From the NCBI GenBank assembly GCA_011524905.1, contig WTJI01000015.1, positions 1 through 55,214 on the forward strand: a stretch of 55,214 bases of DNA. Reading direction: 5' to 3'. Below, one piece after another: positions 35,094-44,661 of this stretch. The stretch comes from Flavobacteriales bacterium (GTDB taxonomy: Bacteria; Bacteroidota; Bacteroidia; Flavobacteriales; Flavobacteriaceae). Numbering within the stretch: the stretch's first letter is position 1; every line of letters begins with the position of its first letter. The translations under genes and the position numbers were made by a program. The notes beneath the pieces were generated by a model. That model ran no database searches. It saw only the letters and a program-made list of their open reading frames with translations, and had not been told where the DNA came from.

Positions 35094-37118
35094 TTGGACA
35101 ACCTATTATTCGACCCTTTTGATGGCCCTTACCAGGCCGCACCTTTTATTGAAATAAAAACTGAACATTTTTTGCCCGCTATAAAGCATAGTATTGCTGT
35201 GGCAAAAGAAGAGCTTCAAAGCCTACTGGACAACCCTGCTGATCCCAGTTTCGAAAACACACTGGAACCTTTAGACCAAATAGGGAGTTTACTTCAGCGG
35301 AATACAATGATATTGTATAATCTCAATGCTGCAGAAACTTCCCCTGAATTACAAAAAGTAACCCAAGAAGCAGCGCCACTTTTAACCGATTTCCAAAATA
35401 CACTCCGTTTAGACACCCAATTATTTGAGCGAGTTCAAAAGGTGTATGAAAATGAAGATCGGAATCGATTGACTGAAGAGCAAAAGACTTTATTGAAAAA
35501 ACAATATCAAAGTTTTACCCGTAATGGAGCACTACTGAGTGATGCTGATAAAAAAAAGCTTCGGGCTATCGATACACAATTGGTTCAATTGACACTTACT
35601 TTTGGCGAACATGTTTTGGCAGACACCCAAGGCTATACCCTGCATCTTACCCAAGAAGATGATTTAAAAGGATTGCCCGATGGTGTTATCGCTGCCGCAG
35701 CTGTCATGGCAAAAAATAAAGATCTCGATGGCTGGGCGTTTAGCTTAGACTACCCCAGCTATATCCCTTTCATGACCTATGCCGAAAACCGTGATTTACG
35801 AAAAGAAATGTCTTTGGCTTTTGGAAGAAGAGGCTTTCAAAATAATGAAAACAACAACGAAGCCATCATTATTTCTATTGTTAAACTGCGGCAAGAAAGA
35901 GCAGAACTTCTTGGTTATCAGTCTCATGCTGCCTATGTTCTCGAAGAACGAATGGCACAATCTGAATCCGAAGTTTATGATTTTTTAGACCATCTAAATA
36001 AGAAAGCACGTCCAGCAGCTGATAAAGAATGGGAACAAATTCAGCATTTTGGAAGAGAAAAATTAGGCTTAGAAATCATTGAAAAATGGGATACTTCCTT
36101 TATTACTGAAAAAATAAAAAGAGAAAAACTTGAACTAGACGAGCAAGAACTCAAGCCCTACTTTGCCTTAGACAGTGTATTGGACGGGCTTTTTGAGATT
36201 GTGAATGAACTCTATGGATTGCATTTCAAAGCAAGTACAACGATAAGTGGCTACCATCCTGACGTAAAGGTTTTTGAAGTATTTGATCAACATGGCGTTT
36301 TTACCTCCTTATTGTATATGGACTTTTTCCCAAGACCAGGAAAGCGAAACGGAGCATGGATGACTTCTTATCGTTCCCAAAAAAAAGGACAACGCCCACA
36401 TGTATCTGTAGTATGTAATTTTACACCACCCACAGATACGTTACCCTCTTTATTGATCTTTAATGAAGTTACGACGCTTTTTCATGAATTTGGTCATGCA
36501 CTACATGGGATGCTTGCCAATACAACATACAGTACTTTAAGTGGCACCAGTGTACCCTGGGATTTTGTTGAGTTACCGAGTCAATTAATGGAAAATTGGT
36601 GCTACAAAGAAGAAGCCTTACTGCGTTTTGCTAAGCATTATCAATCAGGAGCTCCATTGCCCAAAAAATATATCAACAAATTAAAAAAAATTGCGCAATT
36701 TCAACAAGGCATACATACCCTACGGCAGTTGAGTTATTGTTATTTGGACTTATCCTATCACGGATCAAATGCCACTAAAATCAAAGATATCAAAAGCCAT
36801 GAAAGTGCAATTTTAGCTCCATTTCTATGGACAAAAGACCATAATGAAAATGCTATGAGTACAGCCTTTTCCCACATTTTTCAAGGTGGCTATGCAGCAG
36901 GGTACTACAGCTATAAATGGGCGGAAGTTTTAGATGCAGATGCTTTTGAATACTTTGAACAAAAAGGCATTTTTAATCCTGAAGTAGCACAAGATTTTGC
37001 CAAACATATTTTATCAAAAGGGGGCACTGAACACCCCATGGTATTGTACAAAAGATTTCGAGGAAAAGAACCCACAGTTGAGGCTTTATTGCGCCGCAGT
37101 GGTTTGATTGAAAGCTAA
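35094..37118 (+). CDS. M3-family zinc metallopeptidase (Dcp / oligopeptidase A-like)
   Basis: A 674-residue peptidase of family M3. The zinc site is HEFGH in TTLFHEFGHALHGML (about residues 463-467), with the third ligand in the downstream VELPSQLMENW segment. GGYAAGYYSYKWAEVLDADAFEYF is the conserved substrate-binding region near the C-terminus. No signal peptide is present, so it is probably a cytoplasmic oligopeptidase. Translation seems to begin at a TTG (35094), 2 bases after purE: the LLFDPFDGPYQAAPF segment is part of the conserved N-terminus, and the first internal ATG is about 70 codons later. Confidence 0.93.
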   Translation: MDNLLFDPFDGPYQAAPFIEIKTEHFLPAIKHSIAVAKEELQSLLDNPADPSFENTLEPLDQIGSLLQRNTMILYNLNAAETSPELQKVTQEAAPLLTDFQNTLRLDTQLFERVQKVYENEDRNRLTEEQKTLLKKQYQSFTRNGALLSDADKKKLRAIDTQLVQLTLTFGEHVLADTQGYTLHLTQEDDLKGLPDGVIAAAAVMAKNKDLDGWAFSLDYPSYIPFMTYAENRDLRKEMSLAFGRRGFQNNENNNEAIIISIVKLRQERAELLGYQSHAAYVLEERMAQSESEVYDFLDHLNKKARPAADKEWEQIQHFGREKLGLEIIEKWDTSFITEKIKREKLELDEQELKPYFALDSVLDGLFEIVNELYGLHFKASTTISGYHPDVKVFEVFDQHGVFTSLLYMDFFPRPGKRNGAWMTSYRSQKKGQRPHVSVVCNFTPPTDTLPSLLIFNEVTTLFHEFGHALHGMLANTTYSTLSGTSVPWDFVELPSQLMENWCYKEEALLRFAKHYQSGAPLPKKYINKLKKIAQFQQGIHTLRQLSYCYLDLSYHGSNATKIKDIKSHESAILAPFLWTKDHNENAMSTAFSHIFQGGYAAGYYSYKWAEVLDADAFEYFEQKGIFNPEVAQDFAKHILSKGGTEHPMVLYKRFRGKEPTVEALLRRSGLIES

Positions 37119-37891
37119 CTCATTACAGCCATAGACACCCAAAACAAAGGTAAGCTCTCTACCCAAAAAGAGGCATAATACTTTGACTGATTGGGCTTTG
37201 CCTTATACAACAGCACAATTAAAATAAAGTGGGTGATTATAGTGGCTATATTTTCAATAAGCAAAGAAAAAAATAGCATCAAACCAGCAAGCATGGTGAG
37301 AAATACCCCCAACCTGCGAGTAGTTGGAATCCCAAACCTCTGAGGCCAGGTCCTTAAACTTTTTGGATCGGAAAGAAAGTCTCTGATTTCAAAAGGTAAA
37401 GTTGCACAGAGAACAAACAAAAAACGATGTGAAATCACAACCCAAAACTGAGTTTCAAAAATGAATTCAGGACAAGGGAACAAAACCGTAAAGAGACTCC
37501 ATACGCAGGCAACCCAATAAATCTTTATTTTTCTTTGGTTGCGAATATTTCGCTTATTAGATTGGATCGGAAAAGCATAAAAAAGCACCAAAAAACCCAC
37601 CGCTACAAAAATTAACTGCTGCTCTCTACTAATCCTACTAAGCGCAAACAGGCCCACAGCTGCAGCCAAATAGCTCAGCCAAGCGTAGCGATCCAAGCGG
37701 ATCGGAAAACCATCGGAAGCTAATTCCCCGTATTTGATGGTATTGTAACCGAAGACTGTAGCTGTAAATGCAACCACATACATCCAAATCGATACAATTG
37801 TATTTAAATAAATTGAGCTGATAAAAACCAAAGCCGTAACATTAATCCCAACATGTAAGCTGGATGCTATATAATGATTAAAAAGGGTCAC
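37115..37891 (-). CDS. UbiA-like polytopic membrane protein, function unknown
   Basis: About eight hydrophobic segments fill this 258-residue protein. One loop, PFEIRDFLSDPKSLRTWP, followed by QRFG, resembles the second metal motif of UbiA prenyltransferases (DxRDxxxD). The first motif is degraded: FGYNTIKYGELASD stands where NDxxDxxxD is expected. It is probably a UbiA-fold protein with altered or no prenyltransferase activity; I recall similar unnamed proteins in other Flavobacteria. There is no ATG near the start. GTG at 37891 is preferred because GTG at 37903 lies 5 bases from the -7 element. Its stop overlaps that of the M3 peptidase by 4 bases. Confidence 0.7.
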   Translation of the reverse strand: MTLFNHYIASSLHVGINVTALVFISSIYLNTIVSIWMYVVAFTATVFGYNTIKYGELASDGFPIRLDRYAWLSYLAAAVGLFALSRISREQQLIFVAVGFLVLFYAFPIQSNKRNIRNQRKIKIYWVACVWSLFTVLFPCPEFIFETQFWVVISHRFLFVLCATLPFEIRDFLSDPKSLRTWPQRFGIPTTRRLGVFLTMLAGLMLFFSLLIENIATIITHFILIVLLYKAKPNQSKYYASFWVESLPLFWVSMAVMS

Positions 37892-37907
37892 TGGTTTAGG
37901 CACTGGG

Positions 37908-37915
37908 CAAAAATA
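37908..37915 (-). promoter_or_regulatory. Candidate -7 element of the UbiA-like gene
   Basis: TATTTTTG on the minus strand matches TAnnTTTG and ends 16 bases before the GTG start at 37891. It helps to choose that start over the GTG at 37903. Confidence 0.5.
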
Positions 37916-37999
37916 TTCAAATGTTCATAAATGCCCCATAAGGTTAACAAAATCACTTGAGGTTAATCAAATATTGCTGGTCAATCTTGACAAAAGATT

Positions 38000-38007
38000 T
38001 ATTTTTG
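38000..38007 (+). promoter_or_regulatory. Candidate -7 element of gcvP
   Basis: TATTTTTG matches TAnnTTTG and ends 20 bases before the gcvP ATG. A TTG at 37974-37976 lies 23 bases upstream as a possible -33. The short leader leaves no room for a glycine riboswitch. Confidence 0.55.
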
Positions 38008-38027
38008 TTGATTAATATATTTCTTAT

Positions 38028-40874
38028 ATGCATCCTGATAATTTTGAAAGCCGACATCTCGGTCCGAACGAAGAAGAAATAGAAAAAATGTTAAGTCGTC
38101 TCCAATTGAAAAGCATTGGGGCGTTGATGGATGAAACCATTCCTGAAAGCATACGCTTAAAGCGACCGCTAAACTTACCGGAAGGGATTTCCGAACATCA
38201 ATTTTTAAAAGAGATACAGGAACTAGGTCGCGGAAACCTTCCCTATGATTGTTATATCGGAATGGGCTATCATCCGGCCATCACACCTGCTGTGATTCAA
38301 CGAAATATATTAGAGAACCCAGGTTGGTATACCGCTTATACCCCCTACCAAGCAGAAATCGCCCAGGGACGATTGGAAGCAATCTTCAATTTCCAAACAG
38401 TGGTTTGCGACCTGACTGGATTGCCTATTGCCAATGCCTCATTGCTAGACGAAAGTACAGCCGCTGCTGAAGCCATGAGTTTATTATTTACCATTCGCAG
38501 TCGAGAACAAAAGAAAAATAACAGCAACTACTTTTTTGTTGATACAGAAGTATTACCTCAGACACTTGCTGTTCTGCAAACCCGGGCTGAACCCCTTGGA
38601 ATTAAAATAAAGGTTGGTGACTTAAAATCAATGATTGTTGACACGCAGTATTTTGGCGCCTTAATCCAATATCCGGGTAAAAAAGGGAGTATCCCAGATC
38701 TTAAGAGGCATATTGACACTTTCCAACAACAGCATATAAAAGTTGCTGTGGCAGCAGACATCCTTTCTTTATTGGTCTTGGAGGCGCCTGGTAAGCTGGG
38801 GGCAGAAGTAGTTGTTGGATCTACCCAACGATTCGGAATTCCCCTTGGCTATGGGGGGCCGCATGCCGCGTTTTTTGCAACAAAAGAAGCGCATAAACGA
38901 CATGTCCCGGGAAGGATTATTGGTCAAACCCGTGACCAGGACAACAAGTTTGCCTTACGAATGGCTTTACAAACCCGAGAACAACACATCAAACGTGACC
39001 GTGCCACATCCAATATATGTACAGCTCAGGTGTTATTGGCTGTAATGGCAGGGATGTATGCTGTTTATCACGGTCCTAAACAACTTCGAGCCATCGCCAT
39101 GCACATCCATCATAATGCTGTTCGGCTTTCAAAAGCCTTAGCGTCCTTGGGTGTTGTTCAACACAATCAAAAGTTTTTTGATACCCTACATATTAGTGTT
39201 CAACGAAAAGCAATAGAACCGCTAGCCCTAGCTGAGCAGATTAACCTTAACTATATTGATGAGGATAATGTGTCTATTGCCATTAATGAATGCACTGATA
39301 GTGATGACTTGGGAAAATTGATTGGATTATTTGAAAAGCTAACGGGTAAAAAAGCAAGTATTACCTCAGAAAATGAGGAATTCTTCCCAACGAATCTGGT
39401 TCGTGAGATTGATTATTTAACCCATCCTGTTTTCAATTCCCATCATTCTGAAACTGCCTTGATGCGTTATATAAAGCGGCTGGAAAGAAAAGATTTAGCC
39501 TTAAATCAATCAATGATCTCTCTTGGATCGTGTACGATGAAGCTCAATGCAGCCGTTGAAATGTTACCATTGAGTTGGCCACAGTGGAACAGCTTGCATC
39601 CTTTTGTTCCAATGGAGCAAGCCCAAGGATATCAGAAAATGCTGCGCAAACTAGAAGAACAATTAAATGAAGTAACAGGCTTTGCAGCCACTTCATTACA
39701 ACCGAATTCAGGTGCGCAAGGAGAATACTCAGGGTTAATGGTTATTAGATCCTATCACCAAGCAAGGGGTAACCATCACAGAAATATTTGTTTGATCCCA
39801 GCTTCGGCCCATGGTACCAACCCTGCCTCCGCCGTCATGGCCGGTATGAAAGTTGTGGTTACCAAAGCCGACGAACAAGGTAATATAGACTGGGAGGATA
39901 TTTCAGAAAAAGCAGCTTTGCATAGTGATAATTTAGCTGCATTAATGATTACTTACCCGTCAACCCACGGCGTTTTTGAAAGTAAAATTCAAGACATCAC
40001 CACATTAATTCATCAACATGGTGGGCAAGTTTATATGGATGGTGCTAATATGAATGCACAAGTGGGGCTGACAAGTCCGGCAAAAATTGGAGCAGATGTT
40101 TGCCATTTGAACTTACATAAAACATTTGCTATTCCTCATGGTGGCGGTGGCCCTGGTGTGGGTCCAATTTGTGTGGCTGCACATTTGGCACCCTACTTAC
40201 CATCAAATCCGCAAGTAAAAACAGGTGGTGATAAAGCCATTCCAGCGATATCAGCTGCTCCTTGGGGATCGGCTTTAGCATGTTTGATTTCTTATGCCTA
40301 CATCCGGATGCTGGGAAGCAAGGGACTTCAAAAAGCAACAGAGGTGGCGATTTTGAATGCCAACTATATCAAAAGTCGACTAGAAGGGGCTTACCCCATT
40401 TTGTATACAGGTGAAAAAGGACGAGCAGCCCACGAACTGATAATTGATTGCCGCGACTTTAAAGTCCATGGGATAGAAGTAACCGATATTGCCAAAAGGC
40501 TTATGGACTATGGCTTCCATGCACCAACAGTATCTTTCCCAGTGGCTGGAACCATGATGATTGAGCCAACGGAAAGTGAAAATTTAGCAGAGATGGATCG
40601 TTTTTGTGACGCGATGATTTCCATTCGTATGGAGATAGAAACCGCCGCCAATGAACCTGATCAATTGACGCTTTTACACAATGCGCCACATACCCAAGCG
40701 ATGCTCACATCTGATGAATGGACATTTCCCTATAGCAGGAAAAAAGCAGCTTACCCCCTACCATTTGTTGCCGATAATAAATTTTGGCCTGCCGTACGAA
40801 GAGTTGATGAAGCCTTTGGAGATCGTAATTTAATCTGTAGTTGCACCCCTATTTCTTCGTACGTAGAGAGTTGA
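38028..40874 (+). CDS. gcvP: Glycine dehydrogenase (decarboxylating), P protein
   Basis: PLP enzyme of the glycine cleavage system: decarboxylates glycine and passes the aminomethyl group to lipoyl-H protein. This is the single-chain form (948 residues) with both halves: SRHLGPNEEEIEKML and LLDESTAAAEAMSLL in the N-terminal half; SLGSCTMKLNAAVEM, SAHGTNPASAVMAGM and the PLP-lysine motif NLHKTFAIPHGGGGPG in the C-terminal half. The C-terminus FPYSRKKAAYPLPF is standard. gcvT and gcvH are not in the window. It is a single-gene unit. Confidence 0.98.
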   Translation: MHPDNFESRHLGPNEEEIEKMLSRLQLKSIGALMDETIPESIRLKRPLNLPEGISEHQFLKEIQELGRGNLPYDCYIGMGYHPAITPAVIQRNILENPGWYTAYTPYQAEIAQGRLEAIFNFQTVVCDLTGLPIANASLLDESTAAAEAMSLLFTIRSREQKKNNSNYFFVDTEVLPQTLAVLQTRAEPLGIKIKVGDLKSMIVDTQYFGALIQYPGKKGSIPDLKRHIDTFQQQHIKVAVAADILSLLVLEAPGKLGAEVVVGSTQRFGIPLGYGGPHAAFFATKEAHKRHVPGRIIGQTRDQDNKFALRMALQTREQHIKRDRATSNICTAQVLLAVMAGMYAVYHGPKQLRAIAMHIHHNAVRLSKALASLGVVQHNQKFFDTLHISVQRKAIEPLALAEQINLNYIDEDNVSIAINECTDSDDLGKLIGLFEKLTGKKASITSENEEFFPTNLVREIDYLTHPVFNSHHSETALMRYIKRLERKDLALNQSMISLGSCTMKLNAAVEMLPLSWPQWNSLHPFVPMEQAQGYQKMLRKLEEQLNEVTGFAATSLQPNSGAQGEYSGLMVIRSYHQARGNHHRNICLIPASAHGTNPASAVMAGMKVVVTKADEQGNIDWEDISEKAALHSDNLAALMITYPSTHGVFESKIQDITTLIHQHGGQVYMDGANMNAQVGLTSPAKIGADVCHLNLHKTFAIPHGGGGPGVGPICVAAHLAPYLPSNPQVKTGGDKAIPAISAAPWGSALACLISYAYIRMLGSKGLQKATEVAILNANYIKSRLEGAYPILYTGEKGRAAHELIIDCRDFKVHGIEVTDIAKRLMDYGFHAPTVSFPVAGTMMIEPTESENLAEMDRFCDAMISIRMEIETAANEPDQLTLLHNAPHTQAMLTSDEWTFPYSRKKAAYPLPFVADNKFWPAVRRVDEAFGDRNLICSCTPISSYVES

Positions 40875-40987
40875 TAGCTAGATTTTTATTATTTAAATTG
40901 TATAACAAAACATTATATTGGGTGTCGTAGTGATTTTGTAAGATCATGAACAACATCATCCCAAAAACATGAACTTCGTCATAAGTT

Positions 40988-42046
40988 ATGGAGGCTAAAA
41001 TTACAGGTACGGGTTCTCACATCCCATCCACTCAATTCGAAAACAGTAATTTTTTAAAAAATACGTTTTACGATGTTCACGGCGACCCGATCCCTAGTGA
41101 GAATGAAGAAATTATAGAAAAATTCCAGTCGATTACTGGAATCGTATCCAGAAAGTATACTGTTTCCGGGAAATACACCTCCGATTTAGCTACTGAAGCC
41201 GCAAAAATTGCCATTGAAGACGCTCAAATTGACTCCGAAACTCTAGATTATATTATTCTAGCACAGAATGTTGGGGACCTAACAGATAGTTCCAAACAAC
41301 CCGATGCTTTACCTAGTATTGCTGCGCGAGTGAAATCCAAGCTTGGCATAAAAAACCCTAGATGTGTGGCTTATGATATCATCTTTGGGTGTCCTGGCTG
41401 GGTGGAAGGAATGATACAAGCAAAAGCTTTTATCAAATCGGGAATGGCAAAAAAATGTTTGGTCATTGGCGCCGAAACCCTCTCAAGATTTACAGATCCT
41501 CATGACCGAGATTCTATGATTTACGCGGACGGCGCTGGCGCAACAATTGTGGAAGCCTGTTCCACTGAGGCTGGTATTTTATCTCACGCTAGCTGTACCT
41601 TCACAGCAGAAGGAGAAGCCGACTATATCTTTATGGGGCCTTCTTATAACAAAGACTTAGACGATACAAAATATATCAAAATGCAAGGGCGAAAAGTATA
41701 TGAATTTGCTCTAACCCACGTACCCGCCGCAATGAAAGAATGTCTGGACAAAGCAGATATTCCAATCACAGATCTTAAAAAAATTTTTATTCACCAGGCC
41801 AACTTGAAAATGGACGAAGCCATCATCAAACGCTTTTACAGACTTTATAAAACAGCGATACCTAAAGATATTTTGCCCATGAATATTCAAACTTTTGGTA
41901 ACAGTTCTGTGGCTACAATACCAACACTACTTGACTTGGTTCGTAAACAAAGCTTTGAAGGACACCAAATTACCAGTGGAGACGTTATTCTTTTTGCTAG
42001 TGTTGGTGCTGGGATGAATATTAATGCTATCACATATCGGGTCTGA
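40988..42046 (+). CDS. 3-oxoacyl-ACP synthase III-like enzyme (FabH family)
   Basis: Thiolase-fold condensing enzyme with the KAS III triad: C135 in IIFGCPGW, H269 in FIHQANLKMDEA, and N305 in TFGNSSVATIPTL. Length is 352. KAS III starts fatty-acid chains from acyl-CoA and malonyl-ACP. The sequence differs from standard FabH at the N-terminus and around the active-site cysteine (CPGW rather than CxGF/CSGF), so it may use another acyl donor or be a paralogue. The 113-base gap before it holds no convincing promoter. It is followed by the Mla-type transporter genes. Confidence 0.9.
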   Translation: MEAKITGTGSHIPSTQFENSNFLKNTFYDVHGDPIPSENEEIIEKFQSITGIVSRKYTVSGKYTSDLATEAAKIAIEDAQIDSETLDYIILAQNVGDLTDSSKQPDALPSIAARVKSKLGIKNPRCVAYDIIFGCPGWVEGMIQAKAFIKSGMAKKCLVIGAETLSRFTDPHDRDSMIYADGAGATIVEACSTEAGILSHASCTFTAEGEADYIFMGPSYNKDLDDTKYIKMQGRKVYEFALTHVPAAMKECLDKADIPITDLKKIFIHQANLKMDEAIIKRFYRLYKTAIPKDILPMNIQTFGNSSVATIPTLLDLVRKQSFEGHQITSGDVILFASVGAGMNINAITYRV

Positions 42047-42075
42047 TTTCCTGTGACTTTCCTTTAGAATATTCT

Positions 42076-42083
42076 TATTTTTG
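42076..42083 (+). promoter_or_regulatory. Candidate -7 element of the Mla-type ABC genes
   Basis: TATTTTTG matches TAnnTTTG and ends only 7 bases before the ATG at 42091, so the message could be nearly leaderless. If that is too short, the next ATG at 42127 is an alternative start. Confidence 0.45.
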
Positions 42084-42090
42084 AGGTGCT

Positions 42091-42828
42091 ATGCAATTTT
42101 TTTCACACATAGGCCGCTACTTTCTCATGCTTCAAAAAATATTTGAGAAATTCACCAAATGGTCGGTCATGAAAAATCTAATTCTTACTGAAATCGAAAC
42201 ACTAATTGTTGGGTCATTAGGAATTGTTTCTTTCATTTCATTTTTTGTGGGTGGTGTGGTAGCCATACAAACGGCGCTTAATATGGAAAACCCATTACTC
42301 CCGCGCAATCTAATGGGGTTTGCTACCAGACAATCTGTTATTTTAGAGTTTGCACCAACCTTTATCTCTGTTATCATGGCCGGTAAGGTAGGTTCGTATA
42401 TCACTTCAAGCATTGGAACTATGCGTGTTACTGAACAAATTGATGCTTTGGAAGTGATGGGTATAAACACCTATAATTACTTGATTTTTCCAAAGATAAT
42501 TGCGCTGCTGTTTTATCCTTTTGTGATTACTATCGCCATGTTTTTGGGGATTTTTGGCGGGTACACCGCCTGTGTTTACGGAGGGTTTTCAAGTAGTGCA
42601 GAATTTATCGAAGGGATTCAATTGGACTTTATCCCCTTTCATGTCACCTATTCCTTTGTGAAAACATTCCTTTTTGCGTTGCTTTTGGCAACAATTCCAT
42701 CCTACCATGGATTTTATTTACGAGGGGGGGCCTTGGATGTGGGAAAAGCCAGTACGACTTCATTTGTCTGGACATCGGTAACCATTATTATCGTAAATTA
42801 TATTGTGACTCAAATTCTATTAACCTGA
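42091..42828 (+). CDS. MlaE-family ABC transporter permease
   Basis: Inner-membrane permease of the MlaE/YrbE family, which moves phospholipids between inner and outer membranes. About five hydrophobic segments are seen, with the family motifs FVGGVVAIQTALNM, REFAP-like ILEFAPTFISVIMAGKVGS and GTMRVTEQIDALEVMGINTYNYLIFPKIIA. Length 245 is normal. The ATPase gene follows after 1 base. No MCE-domain (MlaD) gene is adjacent, so the periplasmic partner must lie elsewhere. Confidence 0.92.
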   Translation: MQFFSHIGRYFLMLQKIFEKFTKWSVMKNLILTEIETLIVGSLGIVSFISFFVGGVVAIQTALNMENPLLPRNLMGFATRQSVILEFAPTFISVIMAGKVGSYITSSIGTMRVTEQIDALEVMGINTYNYLIFPKIIALLFYPFVITIAMFLGIFGGYTACVYGGFSSSAEFIEGIQLDFIPFHVTYSFVKTFLFALLLATIPSYHGFYLRGGALDVGKASTTSFVWTSVTIIIVNYIVTQILLT

Positions 42829-42829
42829 T

Positions 42830-43597
42830 ATGATAGAAGCCAAACAAATACACAAGTCCTTTGGCAAAACAACTGTCCTTAAAGGGGTCTCCGCTACTTT
42901 TGACCAGGGAAAGACAAATTTGATTATTGGGCAATCTGGGTCTGGTAAAACTGTTTTCCTCAAATGCCTTTTAGGGCTTTTTGATATTGATAAAGGAGAG
43001 ATTCTCTACAACCAAAAAGGACTGCACGAAATGAGTCCACAAGAACGTATTCAGTTACGGCAGGATGTGGGAATGGTATTCCAAGGTAGTGCGCTCTTTG
43101 ACTCCATGACGGTCGAAGAAAATATCATGTTCCCCATGCAAATGTTGACCAACAAAAGTGTTGAAGAAATTCGTGAGCGGGCCCATGTGGTCATCAAACG
43201 GGTGAATCTTATCGATGCTGATACCAAAATGCCTTCAGAAATATCAGGTGGTATGCAAAAAAGAGTTGCCATTGCAAGAGCGATAGTGATGAATCCCAAA
43301 TACCTGTTTTGTGACGAACCCAATTCAGGCTTGGATCCCAAAACGGCTATCTTAATCGATAATTTGATTCAAGAAATCACAGAAGAATATCAAATTACAA
43401 CTGTAATCAACACCCATGATATGAATTCTGTAATGGAAATAGGTGAAAAAATAATTTTTCTAGAAAATGGACAGAAAGCTTGGGAAGGGAACAAAGAAGA
43501 GATTTTTACCACCGATAACCAATCTGTAGGTAACTTTGTCTATTCTTCGGAGTTGTTCAAGAAAGTACGTGTAGCCTACCTGAACAAACAAGTTTAA
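42830..43597 (+). CDS. MlaF-type ABC transporter ATP-binding protein
   Basis: ATPase partner of the upstream permease. Walker A is GQSGSGKTVFLK (residues 34-45), the Q-loop is VGMVFQGSALFDSMTVEENI, the signature SGGMQKRVAIARAI, Walker B LFCDEPNSGLDPKTA, and the switch histidine is in NTHDMNSV. Length 255 matches MlaF-like proteins. Its stop codon overlaps that of manC on the other strand by 4 bases. Confidence 0.94.
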   Translation: MIEAKQIHKSFGKTTVLKGVSATFDQGKTNLIIGQSGSGKTVFLKCLLGLFDIDKGEILYNQKGLHEMSPQERIQLRQDVGMVFQGSALFDSMTVEENIMFPMQMLTNKSVEEIRERAHVVIKRVNLIDADTKMPSEISGGMQKRVAIARAIVMNPKYLFCDEPNSGLDPKTAILIDNLIQEITEEYQITTVINTHDMNSVMEIGEKIIFLENGQKAWEGNKEEIFTTDNQSVGNFVYSSELFKKVRVAYLNKQV

Positions 43598-44661
43598 CTT
43601 TTATCCCAATGTTTTTGGGCAGCTTTACTATATTGTTTGAATAGTTGGTCTTTAGATTTGGGAACAATGACTAAGGTATCTTCTTTTTCCAAAACAATGT
43701 AATCCTCTAATCCTACCAATAAAACTTTTTTTCCAGGCTGTGTTTTGATAAGATTGTTTTTTGAAGAATCTGCAAACAAATCTCCCTGGATACTTACATT
43801 CCCATGAATGTCTTTTTCCATTTCTTTATACAATGCCGACCAACTCCCTAGATCGTTCCAATCAAAAGATGCTTGAATGACATATACAGAATTGGATCGC
43901 TCAAGAATTGCGTAATCAATTGATATATTGGTCAATTTAGAGAATTCTCTATCAATAAAATCTTGATCTGAACTGCTTTGCCATACATGGTTTGTTGGAG
44001 TCATCGCGGCAAACATTTGAGGTTCAAATTTTTTAAATGCGCTTAAAATAGCCTTTGTACTCCAAACAAATATTCCTGCATTCCATAGATAATTTCCAGA
44101 CTGTACATATTGGTTGGCTAACGCATAGCTTGGTTTTTCCTTAAAAGTTACAACTGTGGACATTTGATTTTTATCGTTTCTTTGAATGTAGCCGTACCCT
44201 GTAGCAGGGTATTCTGGCTGAACACCGAAAGTGATCAAGTTGTTATCATTGGTCAGCTCAAATGCTTGGGTGACATCCGTTTTAAATGCAGCTGTATCAT
44301 GGATTAAATGATCAGTTGGCGCTACAAGAATTTTTGCTTCTGGATTTAAAGCGTGGATTTTTAATGCACCAACAAGATTGCAAGGTGCTGTATTACGCTG
44401 GATGGGTTCACAAATAATTTGTTCTGGTAATAAGTTGGGTAGGTGTTGCCGTATTTGTTCTTTATACTCGGCGGCTGTTAATATGTAAATATGCTCATGA
44501 GGTACAATCAATCTAATCCTTTCGTACGTTTGCTGCAATAGGCTTCTACCTACATTAAATAAATCCAAAAACTGTTTGGGCTGCTCTGGCGTACTTTCTG
44601 GCCAAAACCGACTACCAATACCACCTGCCATTAATAAAGCGAAATAATTATTTGCTGCCAT
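43594..44661 (-). CDS. manC: Mannose-1-phosphate guanylyltransferase
   Basis: Makes GDP-mannose from mannose-1-phosphate and GTP for envelope polysaccharides. The nucleotidyltransferase start is LLMAGGIGSRFWPESTPEQPKQFL, followed by EPIQRNTAPC, APTDHLIHD, the FKEKP motif, NYLWNAGIFVW and ASFDWNDLGSW. Length 355 gives only the transferase domain; there is no C-terminal isomerase. It overlaps the sprT-like gene by 14 bases and ends the pdhA operon. Confidence 0.94.
   Translation of the reverse strand: MAANNYFALLMAGGIGSRFWPESTPEQPKQFLDLFNVGRSLLQQTYERIRLIVPHEHIYILTAAEYKEQIRQHLPNLLPEQIICEPIQRNTAPCNLVGALKIHALNPEAKILVAPTDHLIHDTAAFKTDVTQAFELTNDNNLITFGVQPEYPATGYGYIQRNDKNQMSTVVTFKEKPSYALANQYVQSGNYLWNAGIFVWSTKAILSAFKKFEPQMFAAMTPTNHVWQSSSDQDFIDREFSKLTNISIDYAILERSNSVYVIQASFDWNDLGSWSALYKEMEKDIHGNVSIQGDLFADSSKNNLIKTQPGKKVLLVGLEDYIVLEKEDTLVIVPKSKDQLFKQYSKAAQKHWDKS

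Noticed and set aside
37916-38027. Possible glycine riboswitch upstream of gcvP
   Set aside because: The predicted transcription start is about 15 bases before the ATG, and no paired glycine-aptamer pattern could be seen in the 124-base divergent gap.
40875-40987. Promoter or small gene in the gcvP-KAS III gap
   Set aside because: No TAnnTTTG element and no frame with a sensible start were found; only a short CATGAAC direct repeat, which is too small to interpret.
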